DNA of 44,338 bases, from IMG/VR virus record IMGVR_UViG_3300033997_000567, positions 1 to 44,338 of that record; one strand, written 5' to 3'. The position numbers and the translations under genes were made by a program. This stretch comes from a virus. Shown piece by piece: positions 39,124-44,338 of the stretch. The stretch's first letter is position 1, and each line of letters begins with the position of its first letter. Below the pieces are notes generated by a model, which saw only the letters and a list, made by a program, of their open reading frames with translations, was not told where the DNA came from and did not search any database.

Positions 39124-40035
39124 ATGCGCTTTTTCTCTGACCTGGCCGGCACGCTGCGCGCGGCATTCCGCGTTGGGCTCGGCATGCTGGATGCTAGCGG
39201 CCTGACCGCGGCGCGCACGCATGCGCTGCCGAACAAGTCGGGCACCATCGCACTGCTCGATGATGTGTCAGGCGGCGAGGCCTCGTTCGACATCGTGCCA
39301 CTGACTGCCACCAGCGATGGCCAGACCACGTTCGCGGTAACCGGCGGCTACACCCTGGGCGGCATTATCGTGATTCTCGGTGGCTCTACGTTGGCGCCTA
39401 CGCACTACACGGCCACGGACGGCGCCAACGTGGTGCTGGGCAGCGGCGATGGCGTGGTTGTTGGGTCGGAGCTGGTGGTGCTGCGCTTCTCGACCTTCGA
39501 GGTGGCGGACGCGGTGACGCCTGCCACCCTGGCCGCGGCTGTCGCCGACCTCGAGGGGCAGATCGACGGGAAGATGGCCAACCCCATGACCACGGCGGGG
39601 GATCTGATTGTCGGCGGGACTGCTGGTGCCCCGACCCGGCTAGGGGGCGGGAGCGAAGGGCAAGTTCTGACGCGCGTCGGCGGCACCCCTGCGTGGGCTA
39701 ATTCTGCCGCGCCTAACCCAAAGCAGCTATGCACTGCCTGGGTGAACTTCAACGGCACCGGCACCGTGGCCATCCGCGACAGTTACAACGTGTCCAGCGT
39801 TACCGATAACGGCACGTCTGACTATACGGTCAATTTCACCGAGGCGATGAGCAATTCCAACTTTTCCGCTGTAGGTACTACCGCGCCGGCAATTATCAAC
39901 GTTAACGGTGGGCTTATTTGCGTTGAACAATCCAGGTCAACATCGGGCGTTCGATTTAACACGGTTGCCTACGATGGCTCAAAGATAGCAGACGTTAACG
40001 GGCTGAACGTCCAGGTTTTCGGGGGTAAGGCATGA
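39124..40035 (+). CDS. tail fibre protein, second of a related pair
   Basis: 303-aa protein; the ATG at 39124 follows GAGG and the N-terminus parallels the preceding gene. Fibre-type segments follow: PNKSGTIALLDDVSGG, a coiled-coil link (TLAAAVADLEGQIDGKM), MTTAGDLIVGGTAGAPTRLG, and a C-terminal domain (CTAWVNFNGTGTVAIRDSYN) of the kind seen at fibre tips. Likely reaches the receptor. Confidence 0.78.
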   Translation: MRFFSDLAGTLRAAFRVGLGMLDASGLTAARTHALPNKSGTIALLDDVSGGEASFDIVPLTATSDGQTTFAVTGGYTLGGIIVILGGSTLAPTHYTATDGANVVLGSGDGVVVGSELVVLRFSTFEVADAVTPATLAAAVADLEGQIDGKMANPMTTAGDLIVGGTAGAPTRLGGGSEGQVLTRVGGTPAWANSAAPNPKQLCTAWVNFNGTGTVAIRDSYNVSSVTDNGTSDYTVNFTEAMSNSNFSAVGTTAPAIINVNGGLICVEQSRSTSGVRFNTVAYDGSKIADVNGLNVQVFGGKA

Positions 40036-40295
40036 GTCGGTACATTATTTTCCAACCGGACGGCGAACCCATGGCGTACACGTGTATCCATGAAGGCGCG
40101 GAGTTTGCCGCGGCTGCTGCTCAGGCGGTCCCTTCCGGCGTGCCGTATTGGGAGGTAGACAAGAGCCTACTCGACCACATGTTTGCAAACTACGGCCAAT
40201 TCCGTGGGTCATGGAAATTGGAACCAGCTAAGTTGGGTCAACCTACCGGCATGGGGGGCGGAAATGATCAGTATCTCGCTAGCGTCGGCGCGTGA
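40032..40295 (+). CDS. small protein after the tail fibre gene (87 aa)
   Basis: 87-aa protein starting MSRYIIFQPDGEPMAYTCIH. Overlaps the fibre gene by 4 bases and the next gene by 32. The pattern (EFAAAAAQAVPSGVPYWEVD) is common in small fibre-associated proteins; assembly role possible. No firm family. Confidence 0.6.
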   Translation: MSRYIIFQPDGEPMAYTCIHEGAEFAAAAAQAVPSGVPYWEVDKSLLDHMFANYGQFRGSWKLEPAKLGQPTGMGGGNDQYLASVGA

Positions 40296-40635
40296 CTTAG
40301 TACTCTCGCGCGTGAACTCTGCCTACCAAGTAGAGTTTTCAGCGCTTGAGCAACAGTACCCGCGGGCCGAGCGCGAGGGCTGGACGCTCCAACTGCGGGA
40401 GGCCGACGCCTACGAGGCTGGCTCCGGGCCTACCCCCTGCCTCTCTGCGATGCTGGCGCAGCGCAACGAAGGGGCCGAGGTGCCGGAAACGATGCCCGAA
40501 CTGATCGGCAAGATTCGCGGCAAGTCGGACGCCTACGCGACCCTGTACGGCGCACTCACCGGCAAACGCCATCGCCTGGAGCGCGCCGCCCTGGCCGCTG
40601 AAACGCCGGAACAACTTGCACTGGTGGTGTGGTGA
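40264..40635 (+). CDS. putative tail fibre assembly protein (DUF4376-like)
   Basis: 123-aa protein starting MISISLASARDLVLSRVNSA. A helical part (FSALEQQYPRAEREGWTLQL) precedes the pattern ADAYEAGSGPTPCLSAMLAQ and IRGKSDAYATLYGALTGKRH, typical of DUF4376-type domains in fibre assembly proteins. GGGGGGCGGAA precedes the ATG at 40264. It would help the preceding fibre to fold or trimerise. Confidence 0.6.
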   Translation: MISISLASARDLVLSRVNSAYQVEFSALEQQYPRAEREGWTLQLREADAYEAGSGPTPCLSAMLAQRNEGAEVPETMPELIGKIRGKSDAYATLYGALTGKRHRLERAALAAETPEQLALVVW

Positions 40636-41570
40636 TGAACTCCAGAACCCTCGCGAAACTCACACCCCTAGCCGCGCTGCTCGGGCTGCCGACCGATACC
40701 AGCAAGCAGTACGCCTACCAGCCTGGTACCGGTTGGGTAGAGGTGCAGGCGACCGGTGAGGTGCTGCAGGGGCTGATCGACGGCCGCTGGAGAAACACCA
40801 CTACCCAACAGGACCTGTCGGCGTTTTCGCTGTCGGTGTTCTGCCCTTCTCCTGTGGCCGCTGCCATCACTACAGCGTTCTCTGGGTCGTTGGCGGAAGG
40901 GGCTGGCTGGATTGGCGCTACTAGCGGCACAGCTGGTGCTGGGATAACCCGCCCGACCGCTAACACCGACATGCTGCAACTAAACACTGGGACGATATCG
41001 AGCGGCCAGGCGAGCATTCGCTACGGGGTGGCGGAGCTGGTTTGGCCCGACGACAATGTTTTCACCCCGGCGACGGTCGAGCGGGCCCAACTCTCAGGTT
41101 TCGCCGCTCGGGTTGCCCTGTACTTGCCGGCTCTGAGCACATCTGCACAGGAATTTGTGGCTATGGCGGACTTCGGGCCGCAGGCGCACGCCTCCGTGTC
41201 TGCCCCGTCTAATATCGGCGCGATGACGTTGCTCTACCAGCGCACTGGCAGCGTCAACTGGCGCGTGCGTTATTGCGACACTAGCGGTGCCGTGAAGTAC
41301 CACGATACAGGGGTGGAGGTTAGCGCCGGCTCGGTGGTGAGAGCTTCTGTGAAGGCTACTAAGCAGCCCGACGGCTCATTTGTGGTCGACGTCGATGTAA
41401 ACGGTACAACGTCGAGCTTCAGCGACAGCTACCTCAACACCAGCACTTGGCAGAACGGTGCGGATATTTCCCGCCCCCTCTACCAGCCTTCGATCCGGCT
41501 CGAAAAAACTGTAGGGACTACGTCTGCAGCTCTGCAGGTGCGGCTGTTCGCCTTCGCGTTCAGCTACTAG
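40635..41570 (+). CDS. putative receptor-binding / fibre-associated protein
   Basis: 311-aa protein; the ATG at 40635 overlaps the preceding TGA. After a short N-terminal part (QYAYQPGTGWVEVQATGEVL) the body is beta-rich with a lectin-like feel (ASIRYGVAELVWPDDNVFTP, FVAMADFGPQAHASVSAPSN, GSFVVDVDVNGTTSSFSDSY), ending at RLFAFAFSY. Its position at the end of the tail module suggests host recognition. No family recognised. It meets the CsrA-like gene tail to tail with a 4-base overlap. Confidence 0.55.
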   Translation: MNSRTLAKLTPLAALLGLPTDTSKQYAYQPGTGWVEVQATGEVLQGLIDGRWRNTTTQQDLSAFSLSVFCPSPVAAAITTAFSGSLAEGAGWIGATSGTAGAGITRPTANTDMLQLNTGTISSGQASIRYGVAELVWPDDNVFTPATVERAQLSGFAARVALYLPALSTSAQEFVAMADFGPQAHASVSAPSNIGAMTLLYQRTGSVNWRVRYCDTSGAVKYHDTGVEVSAGSVVRASVKATKQPDGSFVVDVDVNGTTSSFSDSYLNTSTWQNGADISRPLYQPSIRLEKTVGTTSAALQVRLFAFAFSY

Positions 41571-41827
41571 CGCTCGCGCGGCTGGCCGTGCCACAGGCTG
41601 TAGTCCAGCCCAGGTTCCGCTTCTGGCTCATCCAGCCTAGTTGGAGGCCTGTTGATGCTCAGGCTTTTCGGCGCATCAATCCGAAGTCGGGCGCCGCCCC
41701 TGCTGTGCTCGATCAGGGTGATGGTGATGCCCTGCTGCAGCTCCTCGATGAGATCCGCCGGCTCTGTGCCTGGTCTGACCTCAATGCGAATCTGCTCTCC
41801 GGGTAGCCGTTTTACTGTGAGCCCCAT
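41567..41827 (-). CDS. CsrA/RsmA-like translational regulator
   Basis: 86-aa protein. The first 65 residues match the CsrA pattern: MGLTVKRLPGEQIRI, GITITLIEHSRGGARLRIDA, then PKSLSINR, corresponding to the APK-x-x-x-x-x-R signature. A 20-residue tail (LDEPEAEPGLDYSLWHGQ) exceeds the usual 61-65 aa. CsrA proteins bind GGA motifs in mRNA leaders. It is the only minus-strand gene among late genes, with GGAGG 8 bases before its ATG, so it probably has its own promoter and may act on host or phage messages. Confidence 0.75.
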   Translation of the reverse strand: MGLTVKRLPGEQIRIEVRPGTEPADLIEELQQGITITLIEHSRGGARLRIDAPKSLSINRPPTRLDEPEAEPGLDYSLWHGQPRER

Positions 41828-41976
41828 GGGTTACGCCTCCGTGCGTGAGTGGTGGCCAGAGCATAGACGCTCAGACTGAGCTACAACACCCCGCCACCCG
41901 CCTGGAGCTTGTTGCCCATAACCACCTCTCAACTTATGCCGGCGGATTGACCCCCGCCTGCCGCGCCAATTCAACC
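41828..41976. other. short intergenic region upstream of the csrA-like gene
   Basis: About 150 bases between divergent-transcribed csrA-like and lysozyme-like genes. On the minus strand TTGTAG and TATGCT with a 15-base spacer are weak promoter candidates for the CsrA-like gene. I see no gene here. Confidence 0.35.
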
Positions 41977-41999
41977 GCCCGCCTTGTGCGGGCTTTTTT
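41977..41999 (+). terminator. terminator between tail and lysis genes
   Basis: GCCCGC (41977-41982) and GCGGGC (41988-41993) with a 5-base loop, followed by TTTTTT. It ends rightward transcription or acts ahead of the lysis genes. Confidence 0.85.
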
Positions 42000-42014
42000 G
42001 TGCCTGGAGGATTC

Positions 42015-42530
42015 ATGACCCCAAGAGAAGCTCGCAACGGCCCGGTGGCCGAGGCGCTGTTGCTACTGCCCGCGAAGATGACCAGCCCGCAGGCCGAGCT
42101 GATGTTGCTGGCGATCGGTTTGCAGGAGTCCGAACTCAAGTACCGCCGTCAGCATGGCAATGGCCCGGCTCGCTCACTGTGGCAGGGGGAGCAGAGCGGC
42201 GGCATGGTCGCCGGCTTGCTCGGCTTCCATAACCAGGACGTGCAGGATCTGGCGCGCGGGCTGTGCGCCGTGCGTGGCGTACCGGCCCAGCCGCGTGCCG
42301 TCTGGAAAGCGATCGAGCACGACGACGTGCTGGCGGCCGGCCTCGCTCGACTGCTGCTGTACACCGACCCGGCCAGGCTGCCGGGGCTGGGTGACGAGGA
42401 GGGCGCCTGGCAGCTGTACCTGCGCACCTGGCGCCCCGGAGCCTTCACCCGCGGTACCGCCCCGAAGCGCGCCGAGCTGCGGCAGAAGTGGGCGAGGAAC
42501 TACGCCATGGCGCTGGAGGTGGTGCGGTGA
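42015..42530 (+). CDS. putative lysozyme-like lytic protein (endolysin candidate)
   Basis: 171-aa protein starting MTPREARNGPVAEALLLLPA behind GGAGG. The segment MLLAIGLQESELKYRRQHGN with a Glu in the position of the transglycosylase acid, then GPARSLWQGEQSGGM, resembles lysozyme-like phage proteins. It lies directly before the spanin pair, where endolysins sit. The fold is inferred from the Glu-containing helix and gene order. No signal peptide is visible, so release through holins is expected. Confidence 0.6.
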   Translation: MTPREARNGPVAEALLLLPAKMTSPQAELMLLAIGLQESELKYRRQHGNGPARSLWQGEQSGGMVAGLLGFHNQDVQDLARGLCAVRGVPAQPRAVWKAIEHDDVLAAGLARLLLYTDPARLPGLGDEEGAWQLYLRTWRPGAFTRGTAPKRAELRQKWARNYAMALEVVR

Positions 42531-42928
42531 GTGCCTTGTTGAAGTTCATGCCCGCGTGGGTTTGGGCCGCCCTTGCTGGCTTGCTGCTTGCCGCTGTTGT
42601 GGGTGGCGCGCAGGAGATTCGCGTCAGCCTTCTGCACGAGCAGTTGCAGGCCGAGCAGAGTGGCCGGTTGGAAGAGGCTGGCAAGCTCGGCGCCTGCCGC
42701 GAAACGCGCAGCACGCTTCTGGTGCAGGTGAGCGAGCAGAACCAGGCGCTGGCCGATTTGCGGCAGGCGGAAAGCGACCGCGCCGCCCTAGCCAGGCAGG
42801 CGCAGCAGGACGGCAAGGCCCAGGCCGAGCTGGACTACCAGGCTGCCAATCGGTTGCAGCAGGAGCGCATAGGCGGGGATGCTTGCCAGGCGGCGGTTGA
42901 GGTAATCGACAAGGAGCTTGGGTTATGA
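42527..42928 (+). CDS. i-spanin (Rz-like)
   Basis: 133-aa inner-membrane spanin starting at a GTG that overlaps the preceding TGA. It has one N-terminal membrane helix (MPAWVWAALAGLLLAAVVGG) and then a long periplasmic coiled coil (LHEQLQAEQSGRLEEAGKLG ... QNQALADLRQAESDRAALAR). With the lipoprotein encoded next it would disrupt the outer membrane at lysis. Confidence 0.85.
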   Translation: MSALLKFMPAWVWAALAGLLLAAVVGGAQEIRVSLLHEQLQAEQSGRLEEAGKLGACRETRSTLLVQVSEQNQALADLRQAESDRAALARQAQQDGKAQAELDYQAANRLQQERIGGDACQAAVEVIDKELGL

Positions 42929-43188
42929 AGTGGCTTCTGCTGGGGCTGGTGATTGCGCTGGCGGGGTGCGCCGGCCAGGTCAATGAGCCTGAGCCGCGCA
43001 TTGTGCGCGTAGAGGTGCCGGTGGCCGTGCCGTGTCGGACTGATCCGGTGGCTGTGCCGGCCTGGTCGGCGAGCGGGCTGCGCAAGGAAGACAGCCTGGA
43101 GGTGAAGGTGCGGGCGCTGCTGGCAGAGCGCCGGCAGCGAAAGGGGTACGAGCGGGAATTGCTGGCGGCGAATGAGGCGTGCCGGTAG
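42925..43188 (+). CDS. o-spanin lipoprotein (Rz1-like)
   Basis: 87-aa lipoprotein with signal peptide and lipobox LAGC at about residues 12-15 (KWLLLGLVIALAGCAGQ), then a proline-containing segment (VEVPVAVPCRTDPVAVPAW) and a helical C-terminus. It overlaps the Rz-like gene by 4 bases at its start rather than lying fully inside it, so this is an overlapped spanin pair. Confidence 0.88.
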   Translation: MKWLLLGLVIALAGCAGQVNEPEPRIVRVEVPVAVPCRTDPVAVPAWSASGLRKEDSLEVKVRALLAERRQRKGYERELLAANEACR

Positions 43189-43311
43189 CCGCTGGGGGAA
43201 TTTTGGGGGAATGAGGCCCCCAAAGTATGCGTCAGCAAGCATCATCATGCATTGCCGTAATGCAGTTATTACGGGCCTATCAGGCCGGTGGTGCGCTTTT
43301 TTAAAGCGCCG
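43189..43311. other. right-end prophage intergenic region with inverted repeats
   Basis: No gene seen. Three hairpins lie in a row: CCGTAAT/ATTACGG (about 43257-43275), GGCCT/AGGCC (43274-43286) and GCGCTTT/AAAGCGC (43292-43310). They sit immediately inside the attachment site, where phage arm-type integrase or excisionase sites are expected; this use is an inference. Confidence 0.45.
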
Positions 43312-43377
43312 AAAACGGATTCGAAATCCGTTGTGTCAGCAATGGCACCTAGGGTTCAAATCCCTATCTTCCCGCCA
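43312..43377 (+). tRNA. truncated tRNA-Ser(CGA) 3' part: right attachment site attR
   Basis: The sequence reads as the 3' two-thirds of a serine tRNA: anticodon stem ACGGA/TCCGT with loop TTCGAAA (anticodon CGA), a long variable arm (GTGTC/GGCAC), T arm TAGGG-TTCAAAT-CCCTA, acceptor strand TCTTCCC, discriminator G and CCA. The matching acceptor 5' strand and D arm are absent upstream, so it is not a full gene. This is the duplicate of the tRNA 3' end left by phage integration; the intact gene should lie just left of the integrase. Confidence 0.85.
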
Positions 43378-43390
43378 TATCCAAAGCCTA

Positions 43391-43424
43391 AACCCCTGAA
43401 ATTCCTAGAGTTTCGGGGTTTTTT
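43391..43424 (+). terminator. terminator downstream of the tRNA-Ser end
   Basis: AACCCC-T-GAAA pairs with TTTC-GGGGTT (43391-43420), followed by T to 43424. It would have been the terminator of the host tRNA gene before integration. Confidence 0.75.
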
Positions 43425-43475
43425 GCTTTCTGGGGTAAGCTAAGTGTCGATCAAGTGTCGAAAGGGAAGACGACA

Positions 43476-43931
43476 ATGTTCTTATCCGGGAAAACAACGG
43501 TCAGCTTCATATCTGATCTGATGCCTCTCTACACCTTCGATGAAATCGAGGGAATCCATTGCGCCAGGTCACTCAGCGATGGAACCGTGATCCTCCCCAT
43601 GCAGTGCGAAGAGCCTGGCGAAGAGGGAGAGGATGAATGGGTAACAATTTGGTGGCAGGGCGATAAGCACAGGAAAAGCGAAGTGCTTGCCGGGCTGATT
43701 GCCTCTAGGTTGATCGCAGAATTCGTACAGCTCCAAAGCATTGGAAAGTCTGCAAGCTTCCCAGGACGACTCCTGACGCACCTGGCGAGCCACTACGAGC
43801 GCAAAACCGGCCAGCACACCTTCTTTTATCCCGATGACGAGAACGCCATTTTCAAAGCGCTTGAGAAGGCAAAAAGCCTCGGAGCTGACGCCGCGATTGG
43901 CTACCTTACAAGCTTCATCCCTCGCCTTTAG
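43476..43931 (+). CDS. hypothetical protein in the right flank (151 aa)
   Basis: 151-aa protein starting MFLSGKTTVSFISDLMPLYT behind GGGAAG. It has a mixed alpha/beta appearance (LSDGTVILPMQCEEPGEEGE; SHYERKTGQHTFFYPDDENA; ALEKAKSLGADAAIGYLTSF). No family recognised. The frame extends back to a GTG at 43455. It lies outside the prophage attachment site, so it belongs to the host or to a second integrated element, and it runs tail to tail into the integrase remnant. By eye it is less GC-rich than the prophage structural genes. Confidence 0.5.
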   Translation: MFLSGKTTVSFISDLMPLYTFDEIEGIHCARSLSDGTVILPMQCEEPGEEGEDEWVTIWWQGDKHRKSEVLAGLIASRLIAEFVQLQSIGKSASFPGRLLTHLASHYERKTGQHTFFYPDDENAIFKALEKAKSLGADAAIGYLTSFIPRL

Positions 43932-44110
43932 CTCTGCCCGTACCAAGAAGACTGCGAACGTCTATTGAGGGGCCAAGCTTCACAGCATCCTGCAGGTGGT
44001 CGGGCGCCAGATGTGCATAGCGCATGGTCATCGCCAGTGAGGTATGCCCCAGGATTTTTTGCAGGGTAGGGCCTTGGCCAGTTCATCCAGAAGGCGACGG
44101 CGTGCTTCTG
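43915..44110 (-). pseudogene. C-terminal remnant of another tyrosine integrase
   Basis: On the minus strand TLQKILGHTSLAMTMRYAHL, then APDHLQDAVKLGPS, is the last part of a tyrosine recombinase, with GH and the nucleophilic Tyr. The region upstream (KHAVAFWMN in another frame) looks like the preceding HTFASHFMMN-type segment, with a frameshift of net 2 bases near 44070-44085. The rest of the gene is cut off at about 44110 by an insertion sequence. It is not related by sequence to the integrase at 1-975. Remnant of an element that occupied the neighbouring site. Confidence 0.65.
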
Positions 44111-44338
44111 TAGTGGTCTACTGATCCCGGACACCCATTTAGGGCGAGAATGCTCGCCATAGAGAGGTGTCTGATGACCAAGCAACGTCGTTCCTTTACG
44201 CCCGAGTTCAAACGAGAGACCGCCTGCCTGGTACTCGACCAAGGCTACAGCCATATCGAAGCCGCCCGTTCGCTTGGGCTGGTTGAGTCGGCCCTGCGCC
44301 GATGGGTAAACCAGCTCCAGAGGAGCGCCTGGGCGTGA
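44108..44338 (+). mobile_element. left end of an IS3-family insertion sequence (partial)
   Basis: The boundary with the integrase remnant is near 44108-44113, where TGTAGTGGTCTACTGATCC begins; IS3-family ends start with TG. The OrfA reading frame follows about 65 bases inside. The right end is outside the window, so length, target duplication and exact end cannot be determined. Confidence 0.6.
44174..44338 (+). CDS. IS3-family transposase OrfA, frameshifted, partial
   Basis: Begins MTKQRRSFTPEFKRETACLV and continues with DQGYSHIEAARSLGLVESAL and RRWVNQLQ, the helix-turn-helix and leucine-zipper start of IS3-type OrfA. At about 44316 the sequence CAGAGGAGCGCCTGGGCGTGA gives an early stop in this frame, but read one base offset it resumes the usual QSERLGV pattern, indicating a one-base deletion. 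The 54-aa frame ends at the window edge. Either the copy is inactive or there is a sequencing error. Confidence 0.7.
   Translation: MTKQRRSFTPEFKRETACLVLDQGYSHIEAARSLGLVESALRRWVNQLQRSAWA

Noticed and set aside
43260-43377. Intact tRNA-Ser gene
   Set aside because: The 5' acceptor strand (GGGAAGA expected) and D arm are missing; only the 3' part is present.
1-44338. CRISPR array
   Set aside because: No regularly spaced direct repeats of 24-40 bases were seen anywhere; the only regular spacing is that of the operators.

Overview
The window is almost entirely one lambda-like siphoviral prophage in a GC-rich gammaproteobacterium, most likely a Pseudomonas. The prophage runs from just left of position 1 to about position 43377. 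The host assignment is an inference from the base composition, the gene repertoire (DUF1654 protein, lambda gpA/gpB packaging genes, small early proteins of Pseudomonas-phage type) and the tRNA-Ser(CGA) fragment at the right end. The last 960 bases look like flanking DNA with wreckage of a second element: an unknown gene, the C-terminal end of another integrase, and the start of an IS3-type insertion sequence.

Layout. 1-975: tyrosine integrase, converging on an excisionase-like gene. 972-9312: a leftward early operon of about 17-20 small, tightly overlapping genes, mostly of unknown function, with a DUF4406 protein and an HNH endonuclease recognisable. It is read from a promoter I place at 9556-9584 (PL), whose leader carries a boxA/hairpin (nut-like) element. 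9647-9985: a rightward DUF1654 gene behind a LexA box. 9997-12787: a leftward lysogeny operon, cI repressor followed by three genes (GHKL ATPase with a STAS-like region, DUF4325 STAS-like protein, small membrane protein) in the position of lambda rexAB. 12801-12861: three operators between cI and cro. 12898-18387: rightward early genes (cro-like, YdaT-like, antirepressor, DnaT-like initiator, lambda P-like helicase loader, a second tyrosine recombinase, a late regulator candidate). 18567-19176: holin-like membrane proteins. 19173-29571: packaging and head genes (lambda Nu1/A/W/B types, a fused prohead protease-major capsid protein, decoration and joining proteins, tail tube) interrupted by a terminator-flanked secreted-protein moron, then tail chaperones with a -1 frameshift site. 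29576-41570: tape measure, tail tip, fibre and assembly genes. 41567-41827: an antisense CsrA homologue. 42015-43188: lysozyme-like protein and the Rz/Rz1 spanin pair. 43312-43377: 3' part of tRNA-Ser(CGA), the right attachment site.

How it works together. The same 13-bp palindrome (core ACCGNCGGT) occurs twice at the left promoter and three times at the right promoter, with centres 24-25 bp apart. The S24-type CI repressor therefore probably controls both early operons as in lambda, and SOS cleavage of CI, together with a LexA box in front of the DUF1654 gene, ties induction to DNA damage. In the lysogen the cI promoter would also express the ATPase/STAS/membrane trio, which makes it the best candidate here for an uncharacterised exclusion or defence system. 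All function calls rest on sequence reading alone; no database search was run.
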